Of a stretch of 64,000 nt of DNA, positions 11,488-24,159 are shown in pieces; position 1 is the stretch's first letter, and every line of letters begins with the position of its first letter. This stretch comes from Sacculina carcini (taxonomy: Eukaryota; Arthropoda; Thecostraca; Sacculinidae). The translations under genes were made by a program, and so were the position numbers. Under the pieces are notes generated by a model, which did not search any database, had not been told where the DNA came from, and saw only the letters and a list, made by a program, of their open reading frames with translations. The stretch spans positions 3,774,501-3,838,500 of the forward strand of contig OU696593.1 in NCBI GenBank assembly GCA_916048095.2, read 5' to 3'.

Positions 11488-12292
11488 GTGAGCAGCTGAA
11501 CTTGACAATAATCTTCAGCTTTCTACGTTTCCACTTGACTTATTTCAACCTTGATATATCTGTAAGTTTCTACCTTCATGCGTTCTTGCCTCTAGGCTTT
11601 TTATGCCTATCTATCCTTATAACTTTTTTCATAATTTCACCACCATGTCTACTTGATATCGTTCTTACTCTTTGTTATTGACATGTTCTATGTCATCATG
11701 TTTCACAGGGACAATGTTGTCGTTACTCTTTATTTAAGTTGGTAATGTATTTAACGTCACTCACATACAAACCAAAAGGTTCAATGTGAGAAACCAATAT
11801 CTACAACAAGAACACATAAGCACCCTTCAGTTAGACGAAGTCTATCACCCTAACTCTGACTCATTTACACTTGCTGCATAAAATCAAGGCCTTTCCTGGG
11901 AAAATTCAGCATGGGATAGTTGATTCTATACTCGCTACGACATCCAGCGACACATTTTTCATATAGGACTAAAGCGCGCAGCACCTACTGTGTCCTGCAT
12001 TACATTTTTCTAACGACTTGCTTGTCCGTGATGTCTTATGTCTATATGACTTTTTATCGTGGATTGACAGTCTTTGAAATGGTAGTTGCTCGTACACACT
12101 GATATTGCCATAAGTTTTCCTATATTACCACTGTTACTTACAGCCAGCCTGGTTGGCAAATCAAACTGGCGCCGGACAGCAAAAATTTCGCACAAATTCA
12201 TCTATCTAGCCAGTCAATGTCAAAGTCAAAGTATCGTGTCAATGTTGTTCACACATGTTCGCTCGCGTCATCAAACACAACTACACATATAC

Positions 12293-12360
12293 ATACATAC
12301 GCACACACACACAAACACACACACACACACACCATACACACACACCATACACACACACAC

Positions 12361-12392
<32 letters not shown>

Positions 12393-12464
12393 AGCACACA
12401 CACACACACACACAAGCACACACACACAAGCACACACACACACAAGCACACACACACACACAAG
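12293..12464. repeat. Compound (CA)n microsatellite
   Basis: About 170 bp of CA repeats with periodic CAAGCACACACA and CCATACACACA variants. Open frames over it in several phases are artefacts. Confidence 0.97.
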
Positions 12465-12656
12465 CAAGTCAAACAGGATGTTTTTTCATTGCGGATGCAA
12501 TCCTGGCTACGATAATCATAATATAATTCAACTGGTAAGTTTGCAAATTTCTGAATCAGGAAAACATCCACCTTTTGCCAATGACAAGTTTGATATTGCA
12601 TACAAGCGTGTTCAATTGCCAGAGAAGTTCGAGTTAGTACTGCAGTGATATCCTGG

Positions 12657-12906
12657 CAGAGCCGTTGCGAGGACTTATGCCCCCCGAAGGAACACTTGGG
12701 GCCTCCATTATAAATATATCACCAAATAATGAATTTATTTATTATACATAATCACAATATGAGCTCAGGTGAAAACATCTGAGCAAAAAGGTAAAGGCTA
12801 TACATAATAAATATGATAAATTTTAACATCATACGTGAAGCAACGGGGCCCCTCAACATTCGGGGCCACCGGCCGGGAGGTACGGGGGGTGGCTGCTACG
12901 GCTCTG
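12657..12906. mobile_element. hAT-type MITE
   Basis: The left end CAGAGCCGTTGCGAG and the inverse of the right end, CAGAGCCGTAGCAGC, form terminal inverted repeats. Flanks TATCCTGG and TGTCCTTG match at 6 of 8 bases, as an old 8-bp duplication. 250 bp, non-coding. GC-rich ends and an AT-rich middle are common for this class. Confidence 0.75.
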
Positions 12907-13910
12907 TGTCCTTGTCATGCGTATGGTCTGGACTGTTTTTGTTATTCACTCTGCCATCTGCTAGACGGCTCAAAAGGCAAGCATTGCCATTTATGTGCAA
13001 GCATTTATAAGCAAGTATAAGCATAGCATAGCAAGTATGAGCAAGTATAAGCATTGCCGTTGTTCTTCACGCCTGCTGCTGCGCCATATACGCTATAAAC
13101 GTTGCCACTTACTGTGTCCTATGTGTTCGTAAGAGTTGCTTGAGCAGGACAACGTCAGAAGAACACAAGTTTAGCACAGCACATAATAGAAACACTATCA
13201 GCGGCTCCAGACCATCTTGACTGGCATCGCCTGTGGTGTTCGCATGCTTTCTAGTGGCAAATGTTCCGCTTAATGTTGACATAGATATGCGTGGAGCAGT
13301 CGGCGAAAGCAACCATAATTCACTGAGAAGCCAGCCATAGAGCCCATCCCACACTGCGTGTGTGTGCATATATATACATGTTTTGTTGAAGTCAACAGCA
13401 ACTTCCGCTTTGATAGGCTAGTTGACTTTCTCTATTTCACGAAAAGCACATTTTGTTCAGTTGACAACGTTTCAACGAAATTTATTACTCCATATGTCTT
13501 TGGACTCTCTATCACGGTACTAACGCAGATTTTTATATTATAGAGGATTTTCTTGCCTTTAGTCTTGCTGCTTTGATGATTTTCCTTAGTTTTAGAATGT
13601 TGCCTCCTGTGGATGTGCTTCCGCTATATTTTTCACAACCATATTCAGCCGAATGTCATCTTAATGACTTTCGATTTTATCCAGGTCTTCTTTCTGAGAA
13701 ACATTCTCGTGTTAGACAATATGATTGCTCATGCGATCCTTGATCAGATTTTCAGTACGGGGTCAATATTGCAACATAAATCGTGAAAATTCCCAATAGA
13801 AACCAATCAATCATAATACCAACCAATTAATTACTAACCAATTAGTCAATCAAATCATACCAATTCCCAATCGTGAACATTCCGAACTCCCAAGCGATGC
13901 ATTGGAGGGT

Positions 13911-14237
13911 AACTCCGTGGTGTAGTGGTTAGCACACCCGCCTCACAAGCGGGAAGTCCGTGATTCGAAACCCGGCGGAGCAGAATTTCATGGGCGAACT
14001 CTATAATCCCACATCCCCTGTCCACCCGGCAGAAAATGATGGTACCAGATATCAGTCATGAGTTGTGCCATGCATTCTAGAAAGGTCACAATCTCTAATA
14101 CGTATTTCGTCCTTGTGGCGCCATAGCGTGGAGAAAGTCGGTTCTGCGGTGGCAGCGAGCTGCACGGGACACGCCTGTGTGTTCATCTTCGGCTTCTTCC
14201 CGTGATGCAGCTGCCAGTTGAGCGTTTTACCTTTAAC
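13911..14237 (+). mobile_element. tRNA-Val-derived SINE, copy 1
   Basis: The head folds like tRNA-Val. The anticodon arm is CCCGC-CTCACAA-GCGGG with anticodon CAC, an A box lies around TGGTGTAGTGGTTAGC, a B box is GATTCGAAACCC, and CTCCG/CGGAG forms an acceptor stem. The ~250-bp body (ATATCAGTCATGAGTT, GTGGCAGCGAGCTGCACG, TTCGGCTTCTTCCCGTG) is shared with the three other copies. The 3' end is TTTTACCTTTAACC. It is not a functional tRNA gene because its body continues past the head. Confidence 0.9.
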
Positions 14238-15265
14238 CACTCAAACAGTCCGGTGGCGCACGATCGGATCACTAGAAGAGTTGAAGAGTACGAACATGGA
14301 GGGTACATAATGTGATGCTTACTATTGTCATCCAATTAGAGAACAGGTACGTATGTAAAAATTTTTGAACCTGTTTCTTCTCGCGGTTATTCTTTTTATC
14401 CGGAATTATAAAAGAACAAGTATCATGCGTAACTTTTTCTCGCAGATTTCATGGTATAATTATTTTTTATATTTCAGTCTTCATATCTGGGGGTAATATT
14501 GTATGAGGAAATTTTAGTATAGATGTGAGGTATATCTAGTTAGCATATGTGTAGCCTGTTATGTTTGACTGTTAATTGGACCGTTTACACCTGTAATCAA
14601 TGTAGGTCTGAATGAATGTCCGTATGGGTAGTACAATGAGCGTTGGATGTGTTCTGAATGGTCATTGTATTGTCTTGTATGTGAGTGTCTAAGCTGTGCG
14701 TGTGTGTTCTCACTGAATTGTTCTCACCGAATTGTAATGCGCAGGACTAAGTCAGCTCGCTATCCCGCCTTCCATTGGTCGCCTTCCATAGATCGAATCC
14801 TTTGATAGTATTTTTGGTTGTGTCATTGGCCGGTAACGTATTCCAATCTGATGAAGATCTATATGGAAAATAATATTTTTGGATCCCGTTTTATTTTTTG
14901 TAGTAGTTTCTTATCATATCTCCTGGTAGATTTTGATTTTTTAACATTCCCTTATGTTGAATTGAGTTTTTTTCACTTAAACATTTGTATATCATTATGG
15001 TATCTCCTCTTTCTCTTCTTTCTTCTAGCATTGGTAAGTCAATGTATTGGATTCTGCTCATAATTCAGTGATTTCAGTTCAGGAACGCATTTTGTAAACG
15101 ACATTTGTACTTTCGCAATCGCCTTCACGTGCTTTTGAAAATGTGAGCTCCATTACGATGCAGCGTATTCTAGCACAGGTCTGATTTTGGTGATAAACAA
15201 CACTTTCTTCAAGTCTTGATCCATGTCTTGATTCAATTTTAATCAGAGACCTCTCCTTTCTTAGT

Positions 15266-16465
15266 GTGTGTTCTTCAGCGCTCTCTTTTCTACATTCTTA
15301 TCGTACTGATCGTTCCTACTCGGTGCAATTAAATTCCACTACTTCTAAGCAAACTCCTCTACTTTCTGGTGTGCCCCAAGTTTCTATTCTAGCCCCGCTT
15401 CTATTCAATCTGTACATGTCTTCTCTATGTCCTATTCTCCGTCGCTATTCTGTCCAGTTCCACGTCTACGCAGACGATATACAAATAATTATTCCTCTTC
15501 CCTTCCCCCATGCTTCGTTCTCATCAGACATTATCTCTGATATTTCTTCCTGGTGTGCTTCTCGCAGTCTCCTTCTTAACACTTCCAAATCAGAATTCTT
15601 CATTCTCCATCCTCCTCGCATAACACCTCCGCTGCTCTCTTTACCTCTATCCAAAAGTGTTCGTGATCTCGGAGTCATTATGGATTCGTCACTTTCTTTT
15701 TCTCCAAATATTTTTAATGTTGCTCGGACTTGTCATCTCATTCTACCTTCGCTATATCCTATCCACCCTTTTCTCGACCGTCCCTCATCTATTAAACTGA
15801 TTCATTGTTTCATCTTTTCAAGAATCAACTACTTCAATTCTGTATATTTTCATGTACCTCGCTCCTCTCTGAAAATCATGCAACATGTCATTAATAAATC
15901 TTGTCGTTTCGTGTTTTCTCCTTCCCAATTTCGTCATACCTCACCCTATCTCTACAAACTTCGATGGCTTCCGATCATCCCTCGCATCCACTTTAAAATT
16001 TGCTGTCTTGTTTATAAACTTTTGCATGACCCCCGGCAACCTACGTACCTCTCGCAGCTTCTTACACTCTCTAATAACTTTCTTTCCCGTCATCCACTTC
16101 CTTCATCCTGTCCACGAGCCCTCAATGAATCTACCTGGTCTAGTAAATCCTTCCTTTTCTATGCTCCATGTTTGTACTACTCTCTCCCCTCCCATGTTAT
16201 CTCTTTCACATCCTTATCATCGTTTTCCTCTTCTCTGCGCAATCATCTCTTTGATAAATCTTTTGATCATGACTCTCACTCTCTTACTCCTTACGCTTCG
16301 CTCGGAGCCGTCATACCGTGCCCGCCTCGCTTGATATATTTACCAGAAGTTTTTAGTTTTTTTGTTTTGTTTTGCTCTTTCTGCTTTCTTCTTACTGCCA
16401 TATTTCAATTTTGCGGTGTATGTGCATGAGTATGTTTGTGTGTAATAGTAATAGTAATAGTAATG
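15266..16465 (+). mobile_element. LINE-B, L2/CR1-like RT C-terminal half
   Basis: A continuous 387-codon frame from LCSSALSFLHSYRTDRSYSV through GVPQVSILAPLLFNLYMSSL, FHVYADDIQIIIPLP, LGVIMDSSLSFS and LRWLPIIPRIHFKICCLVYK. The catalytic YADD is intact; the usual GVPQGS reads GVPQVS. The 5' end is truncated inside the RT, so the copy is not autonomous. The 3' end has TAATAG iterations to about 16465, abutting the 3' end of LINE-C. Confidence 0.9.
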
Positions 16466-16469
16466 TATT

Positions 16470-18716
16470 GCCACAACAAGCACAAGAAAAGCAATATTAA
16501 TAAAGTACAATAGCATAGTCTGTCAAGCCAATTATTGGCTTCTCAACAGACAAAGAAAAAAAAACCGCTATGCAAAAAAAAACTTAGCAAAAAACCTTCA
16601 GACTAATTAAAATTGAGAACTTATAATATAAGCAAATACAACATGACAACAATACAACAACAAGACATACAACCATCAGCAACACAAGACATAAATCCAT
16701 TAACAACAACAATTAAAGACATAGTCACAGATCGCACGACACAACCGCACAGTGTGAATTCACAACACCGAGACCAAAGGTCAAGGCTATCAAACAGAAC
16801 ATAAGAACATGTCAACATACAGATAGCATATACGAACACTACTATGAGAGCAATTGTATTTAGCATGAACATAATTTATATTGGTTATCAAGAAAATGTT
16901 TTCGTATCATATTCTTGAACCTATGCGTGCTGCTACAATTTAGTAGAGCTTATATTTCAGTAGGCAAGCAGTTGAACAATTCCGGTCCGTAACTCACCAC
17001 ACTCATTTTAAACAGTGTGGTCCTAAACTTCGGTAAAGACAAGTTCAAATTATTGTTTCTAGTGTTACAAGCGTGTTCATATATTTGAAAAATAGAGTTA
17101 CGTCCAATCAATTTGTATATAAGGAGGATTGTTCTGTACTTATGGATTGATGAGAACTTGAGAATATGTTTGTTCCTGAATAAATCTTCCGTGGAGTCGA
17201 ATTTTTTCCTGTGAAAAATGCAGCGCATAAATTTTCTCTGTGCAACATTAACTTGAGTTAATAATGAACTATAAGTACTGGCCCAGACTGATACGCAATA
17301 TATTAAGTGAGGGTAGAAGAGAGCATAATATACATTAATTTTAGCTTCTTGTGTTAAACTGTGTCGAACCCGATATAAAATCCCCGTTACTTTGGCAAGT
17401 TTTGAACAAAGTTCACTGATGTGAACACTCCAGTTCAGGTTCTCATCAATGATAACACCCAAGAATTTGGTGGAATGACTCTGTCGCAAGTAAACACCAT
17501 CCAATACGATTCCGGGGAAGTCGTGTTTAACGGACCGATTTTGAAATATTATATAGGACGTTTTTTTTAATTTATCATAAGATCATTGGCCTGAGCCCAG
17601 TTACATATATTTTTGAGTTATTTGTTTATTGTATGATGTAAATCAGTAGCATTATCTTCTTTTAATAGTAAAGTTGTGTCGTCTGCATAAATTGTGAAGT
17701 GAATTTTGGAACTATAGAGTACTATAGAGTTAACAATATCATTTATGTAAACTAAAAATAGTATGGGCCCAAGAACCGAGCCCTGTGGTACCCCATTATT
17801 AATTTTCTTGACCGATGAGTAACACTTGTTACAGTACACTCTCTGTGTTCGATTTATCAGATAATTCTCAAATAATTTGTTGGCAATGCCCCTTATACCC
17901 GAATGTTCCAATTTGTGTAATAGTTTTGAATGGTTAATTTTATCGAATGCCTTTGAAAAGTCTACGAATATTCCAGCCGCGAGGTATTTTTTCTCTAAGC
18001 ATTTATAAACACAATTGACAAAATCTAAGATGGCAGACTCCGTTGAGCAACCAGTTCTCAACCCAAATTGTTGTTGGTTTAAAAGTTCATTCTTTTCAAG
18101 GTATGAGACGAGTCTATAGGATATTACTTTTTCGAATACTTTATTAAATGAAGGAATCATAGATATAGGTCTATAATTATTGACATCCCTCCTATCCCCT
18201 GATATAAATATCGGAATAACTTTTGCACATTTAAGTTGATTAGGATAATGTCCGAAGAAAAATGATAGGTTAATAATATGAACCAGAGGAGCACTTATGG
18301 TATCTGCGGTAAATTTCAGTAATATAGGAGGAATTTCATCAAGACCTGACGCATGACTGTTGAATGTACTTAGGATATTTTTTATTTCCTGTTCATTAGT
18401 TGATTTCAGAAACATAGAAGAAGATTGTGATGTTCAAAGGAATGTTTTGAAATCAGGACTACTTTGATTTTTCTGAGCACCAGTATTCAAAAAGTGTTCA
18501 TTAAACACATCAGAAATATTTTGACAATTGTTGTGTAGTTCAATATTATTGTCACCATGATTGTTCCTCCCCATTAATGAGTTAATAATTTGCCAGTGTT
18601 TTTAGCATTGCCTTTATTCGAACATAATTTATCTTTATAGTATTTGTTTTTTGTCTTTCAACGATTTGTCACTTGTCTTGACAATGACTTGACTTCTAAA
18701 AACGATTTTCAAATAT
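16470..18716 (-). mobile_element. LINE-C (3' part): CR1-superfamily LINE split by LINE-D
   Basis: Minus-strand translation gives a nearly whole RT: LDEIPPILLKFTADTISAPL, NNYRPISMIPSFNKVFEK, QQQFGLRTGCSTESAI, FVDFSKAFDKINHSKLLHKL, NGVPQGSVLGPILFLVYIND, FTIYADDTTLLL. The C-terminal region follows (STKFLGVIIDENLNWSVHIS, FYPHLIYCVSVWASTY). One frameshift lies between 17504 and 17618. The motifs fit the CR1/Daphne/Crack group; I do not assign the exact clade. The upstream part resumes at 22248. Confidence 0.88.
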
Positions 18717-21700
18717 ACTTTTCGCCAACATCAGGGGCTTGTATAAGAACATCAGAGATTTGACAGCAGCCAGTCGCTCCAAGGACATCGTTATCTGTGC
18801 CGAAACGCTTGTGTCCAATTATCGGGACCAATCTGAGCTCTTGATGCCAGGTTTCAGTAAGCCATTGCTAATCAAACGTGACTCAAAAAACAGGCGGCGT
18901 GGCATGGCAGTGTACGTACGCAAAGGCTTTTCAGCAACGAGAATTACAGCTCACGACTGCACTTGTCATGAATTTATGCTGCTGCGTGTCAACACCGCCT
19001 TGATGAATTTTTACATCTTTGGAGCCTACCGAAATCCAGACAGTAACGACTCTATCTACGAATGTCTCTTGTCAGCCATGTCAACAATTCAGGAGAAGGA
19101 CACCAAGTCAGCATTTGTATTTGTGGGAGACATGAACGCCCATCACCGTGAGTGGCTCATGTCGACATCTCCTACAGACGCTCATGGTAGAGCAGCATAT
19201 GATTTCTGCAACATTTCTGGCTGCTCCCAAATGGTGTCCGGTCCCACACATCAAGCGGGAAACTGTTTGGACTTGGTTATGACAGACGTCTCAGATATCG
19301 TGAGTGTAAGCGTGGAAGCTCCAATAGGAAGTTCAGATCACTCGTCGCTGTCCGTGAAGTTGACATTGAGACAGAAGGTTTCTCCTTACACGATTTCAAG
19401 GCTCGTGCACATGAAGAACAATGTTGACTGGGTGAAGGTGAATGATGAATTGAAAGCAATTAAAGTTTCAAATCTGCAGCAGAAGGAATGCCCCATCGAT
19501 GCATTGAACAAATACATTACCGATGTCATCTCAAGGAGAGTGCCTACTAAAAAACTACGTTTTCGCTCTGATGACAAAGCCTGGTTCACCAACGAATGTC
19601 GCAGCGCTCGTGAATCCAAGCAGGAGGCTTACCACAAGTGGCTCCAATCACGCTCAGCCGATTCATGGAATGTCTACACTGAGGCCAGACGGCATGCTGA
19701 GCATGTGTATTCAGAAGCGGAAACACGTCACTCAAAGAAACTTGCTGAAAAACTAACATCTGCCAATGACGCCCACAAATGGTGGTCAACGTTGAAATCG
19801 TCAGTGTTTGGACATGACCTGTCTGTCCCTCCTTTATTTTCAGCGAACGGTGAGCTCAAAATCAACCCAACAGAGAAGGCAGAGTTGCTTATGGATTACT
19901 TCAATACCAAGCAATGTCAAGGGTCCATTCCGTCTGACGATTCATCTGTCCTCGCCCCGAAAATCAAAGGCATTGCCTTCCGATCAAAAGAAGTGGCGAA
20001 TCTCATGAAAGACCTTGATGCCCACGGAGGAACAGACCCTCTGAATATGTTTCCGCTATTTTTCAAGAACACGGCAGATACTCTAGCTCCGAAGCTCAGT
20101 GCTCTTTTCAGGCGCTTGATGAAGACTGGTTCGTTTCCATCATGTTGGCGGGTTGCGAATATCACGCCCATACCAAAAGGAACCAATTCAGCTGATGTTG
20201 CAAACTACCGGCCAATATCAATTACGCCGATTCTGTCCAAAATATTCGAGCACTTGATATCTTCCAGACTGTCCAAGTACCTGGAGAGCAACAATCTGCT
20301 GTCGGAAAACCAATTTGCATACCGCAAAAAACTCAGCACGACTGACGCTCTGCTTACTATCACGCATGAGCTCCAGCAAGTGCTAGACAAAGGCAGTGAA
20401 GCCTGGATTGTGCAGTTGGATTTCTCGGCAGCATTTGACCGTGTGAGCCACCAGGGCTTGTTGCAAAAACTGAGAAAGATTGGAGTCGGCGGCCATTTGC
20501 TAAGTGTTTTGCATCAATTTCTATCCAATCGCGTACAACGTGTTGCCATCGATGGAGCATACAGTGGCTGGCAGAGCATTGCGTCCGGTGTCCCGCAGGG
20601 AAGTGTGTTGGGTCCTATTTTGTTCAACATTTACACCGCTGACCTGTACACAACCACACGCAACCCTGTATATGGATATGCTGATGATATCACCTTGATG
20701 GCTGTAATTTCATCTCCTTCGGACAGACCACAGGTACGTCAAACGGTCAATGACGATCTCAGCAGCGTCCTGAAGTGGTGTGAGAGGTGGAATATGATGC
20801 TGAACACTTCGAAATCTAAATGCTTGTTGGTTTCTAGGTCACGTACCGTTCAGCCTTCACATGGAGCTATCCTCATAAATGACGCCCAACTCAACGTGTG
20901 TGATGAGCTCAAAATATTGGGAGTACATGTAGACTCAAAGCTCACGTTTGAGAGTCACATTCGGAAGCTAGTTTGTTCGGCATCGCGGAAACTGGGAATT
21001 ATAAGAAAGGCATATCGGATGTTTGGTAGCAGCACAATCTCAAAAAGTTGTTTTCGCTGTTTCATTTTGCCAATTCTGGAGTACTGCGCCCCCGTGTGGT
21101 CTTCTGCTGCGGATTGTCACCTCAATCTCATCAACAGAGTTGTTAGAACTTGCAAGCTCCTCTGTGGTGACTTGGTTCTTGGTGATCTTTGCCATCGTCG
21201 AAAGGTCAGCAGTGTGTGCATGCTGTACAAGATCAAGCACAACGACCATCATCCGATGAGCAAGTCAATTCCTGATGATTTCGTGGCAGCAAGAAGCACA
21301 CGGTTTACATCCAAACAGCATTCCCAGTGCATGGCTCCAATTCGTTGTCGTACAAAACAATTCCAACGTTGCTTTCTTCCGGCCACTGTGTCTACTTGGA
21401 ACACGTTGAAGGAGGAGGCTTTCTTGCAGAGCAATTTGAACAAATTCAAGGCCAAAGTAAATGAAATGCTACTGAAAGAGCGGAATTGACTGTTGAGTCT
21501 TATTAATTGTATATTTATTCATATTTATTGTTATTTATTCATGCTTATTGTTATTTATTTTCTATTTATTCATATTTATTCCTATTTTACTCTCTATTTA
21601 TTACTATTTATCATTGGTTGTTGTTATTTATTAAATTATACTTTTACTCAGTGTTGGCTGTTGTTGTTTATTGAATCATATTTATTGTTGTTGCTGTTTA

Positions 21701-22247
21701 TTGAGTCATATTTATTGTTGTTGTTGTTTATTGAATCATATTTATTGTTGTTGCTGTTTATTGAATCATATTTATTGTTGTTGTTGTTTATTGAATCATA
21801 TTTATTGGTGTTATTGTTTATTGAAACATATTTATTTGTGTTGTTGTTACTTATTGAATCATATTTATATTTATTGTTGGAAGTTTCTTTTTTGAATCAT
21901 ATGTATTGTTCTTGATTGTTATTTATTACTTATTTATTAATATTTATTCTTATTTATTGATGGCTGTTTTTTAATGAATCACATATTTATTGTTGATTGT
22001 TATTATTTATTGAGGAACGTGGGCGGAGTGACATTATGGATTGTTATCGGATGATGGTTTATTATTTATTGTTATTTATTTATTATTTTCTTTCCAACTC
22101 TCTTTCTAGACTTATTTCTCTTCGAACTCTCTTTCTCTCTTAATCTTTTGGGCGCTTCCGGTACATGGGGCCACCTTAGGGTGGTAATAGTGCTTGCACT
22201 CTTCCCATGCTACTGGATTTGCCTGTAATTAATAATAATAATAATAA
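18717..22247 (+). mobile_element. LINE-D: long, open CR1/Nimb-like LINE ORF2
   Basis: One open frame runs from ANIRGLYKNIRDLTAASRSK (about 18724) to the stop after 21486. Endonuclease: VFVGDMNAHHREWL, GNCLDLVMTDVSD, APIGSSDHSSLS. RT: NYRPISITPILSKIFEHLIS, QLDFSAAFDRVSHQGLL, SGVPQGSVLGPILFNIYTAD, YGYADDITLM, with the catalytic YADD intact. The start lacks an ATG and the first residues of the endonuclease, so the copy is slightly 5'-truncated and lacks ORF1. The 3' UTR holds a 30-bp tandem array and ends in (TAA)n. Clade assignment (Nimb-like) is tentative. It is nested in LINE-C. Confidence 0.93.
21661..21880 (+). repeat. 30-bp tandem array in LINE-D 3' UTR
   Basis: About seven units of the pattern TTTATTGAATCATATTTATT followed by GTTGTTGYTG. 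The same array is present in LINE-E at 52947-53165. It can be read as a repetitive peptide, but the period and AT bias make that an artefact. Confidence 0.9.
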
Positions 22248-22625
22248 TTTCTCATCAAGGTTGTTAAATTATTCCGATACCTCCTATATTCTTCTCTATA
22301 AATATTTTGCCACTTTTTCGAAAGTCTTAACAATCGATTTTTTTCTCTAATTTTCGCCTTGATTTCAGGAGTGATGTGGGGGCTCAGTTCACTTTTTTAT
22401 AAGGAAAATGTTCCTCAAACAGGTCCCTGAATGTGTAATAGAACTTGTTAAAGGCACTTTCGGGACATTGATCGCCAAGTACTTCATCCCAATTTTCAGA
22501 AGCCAATTTGATGTTGAATTCAGTCATGGAAATGTTGTTGAAGGTTCTAAGTCTCAAAACTTTCGGTATAATTTTAACTTTATGTGTTCGAAATTGGGAA
22601 ATGGTAAATTGGGAAATGGTTCGTG
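22248..22625 (-). mobile_element. LINE-C (5' part), beyond the LINE-D insertion
   Basis: The minus strand reads FNIKLASENWDEVLGDQCPE, then FRDLFEEHFPYKK and PEIKAKIREKNRLLRLSKKW, the linker between endonuclease and RT of a CR1-type LINE. It continues into the sequence left of LINE-D (YKDKLCSNKGNAK). LINE-D therefore landed inside LINE-C. The 5' end stops at a TG microsatellite with the endonuclease missing. Confidence 0.8.
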
Positions 22626-22689
22626 TGTGTGTGTGTGTATGTGTGAGTGTTTGTGTGCCTCTGGGTGTGTGTATTGTCGGCATGTTTCT

Positions 22690-22810
22690 TTTCCCTACGC
22701 GGCGTGTCTTACCTATTTGTTTTTATTTTTCGCACCAAGATTTGTCTTTTCGCGCGTGTTTCAATGTGCGCTATATAGATAAACGTTAATGAATAATGAA
22801 TGAATGAAGT
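22690..22810 (+). mobile_element. L2-like LINE 3' tail
   Basis: TTTCGCGCGTGTTTCAATGT, then GCGCTATATAGATAAACG and (TGAA)n resemble the 3' end of LINE-A (GCGCTATACAAATACATTGTTG). Only the tail is present. A (TG)n tract lies on each side (22625-22670, 22838-22880). Confidence 0.6.
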
Positions 22811-23465
22811 ATGAAAAGGCCGCTTTGATGTTCGATTTGTGTGTGTGTGTGTGTGTATGTGTGTGCATGTGTGTGCTCGTGTATGGGAATGTGTGTGCAG
22901 TCTGTGTGGAGGACAGGCTGAATTGGTACAGTGCTTAGTGCGTGCAGTTGTGAATACTGATTGTTTAACCTACATTTTGTATAGATCTTTCGTTGTTTAA
23001 TACACATCAAATTGTGCCACAGAAATTCACCTTATAAATGGTATTCTCGGTCACAGACAATTCCGGATATTGAAAGCTAAAATCGAAGCGGGAATCACAT
23101 TGAAAAGCAGGTGGTCAAATGGCTGACGTTGTTGGAGATGAAAAATGTATCATGTTTCCATGTCTCAAGTTCATATTGTGTACGTTCCTTGTTATCTTAA
23201 TTGTACAGGAACGTGTACATTGCGTGTGTATGTGACTTCGCGTCTGTGTGTTCATGGGTGTTTTTGTATGTGTGTATGTGTGTGTGTCCGTATGTGTGTA
23301 AGTGGGTGTTTGTTTGGCTGAATGCACATACAATGCAAGCCTAATCAATAACTTTCTCCTCACAAACACACACACACACATGCACATATAAGGCCTGATA
23401 GTGCACACTACCATTTATCGTAATTGCCCGAATCGTTTGGCATAGGCATACGCGCCAGCAACCTA

Positions 23466-24060
23466 TATACAGTCAGCCCTCCAAGTAGCGGAATCGAAGG
23501 GACCAAGAACAAATTCAATTATTTGGGGGTTTCCGATAGTCGGAGGTGTGATCTGCAGCTATGGTTAGGAACCCTTCTTATAGAGAATATTTAATTTTAC
23601 ACGAAATACAGTGGACCTTCCAAATAACGGACCCCTAAATAGCGGAATCCACCAAATAGCGGAATAATTCCTTGGTCCCGATCAATTATGTATTAAATAC
23701 TATCGAATGGCGGAATTCAAACAGCGGAAACTTCCAAATAACGGAAGAAACCATTGGATCCTTCTCATATAGCACACCTCCAAATAGCGGAATACTAGGG
23801 TTCTGTGGGATTCCTAAAAAGTGATTTATCAGGGTCGGCCGTAGGCAGGGACAAACTAGGCGGCTGCCAAGGACCTCAGATTGGCGGGGGTCTTGCATAG
23901 AAACCACACAACAATATAAGCCTGCGTATGCAATTAAAAATTCCGATTACTAATGTATCGTGGACTAATGATGTGTTCAACATTGATGAAACGGGTCTGC
24001 TGCAAACTGTAGCCTACCAAATTCATAGCGTCCAGACGAGAACGCTGCGTAGCTGAATAA
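23466..24060 (+). mobile_element. pogo/Tigger-like DNA transposon remnant, copy 1
   Basis: Ends of the type TACAGTGGACCTTCCAAATA-ACGG (about 23608) and TACAGTCAGCCCTCC (23470) are followed by six or seven iterations of CAAATAGCGGAA over ~200 bp. Further on, at about 23970, the + strand reads DVFNIDETGLLQTVAYQ, the NxDETGLF motif of pogo/CENP-B-type DDE transposases. Copies 2 and 3 share the segment CAGATTGGTGAGGGTCTCGC. All are decayed. Confidence 0.65.
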
Positions 24061-24159
24061 TTTTCTGGGGTTATGAAAAATACTGGTGGAATTAATTGAG
24101 AATGACACAAACTGGTAAATTATAAAGGAAAATTGGGCCTGTGACAAAGTGGAGAGTGG

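Noticed and set aside
12217-12648. Long open frames over CA/TG repeats (also at 9510, 2586, 22408 and 47253)
   Set aside because: They are open only because simple repeats lack stops in several frames and both strands. No complexity outside the repeats.
13911-13985. tRNA-Val gene
   Set aside because: The fold is good but a shared ~250-bp body follows in all copies, which marks SINE heads rather than tRNA genes.
18739-21489. Long intact ORF as a host gene
   Set aside because: Endonuclease and RT motifs, (TAA)n tail and a near-identical second copy show it is a LINE.
21493-21915. 140-codon frame right after LINE-D ORF2, repeated in LINE-E
   Set aside because: It is the translation of the 30-bp AT-rich array, has no ATG of its own and is conserved only because the copies are young.
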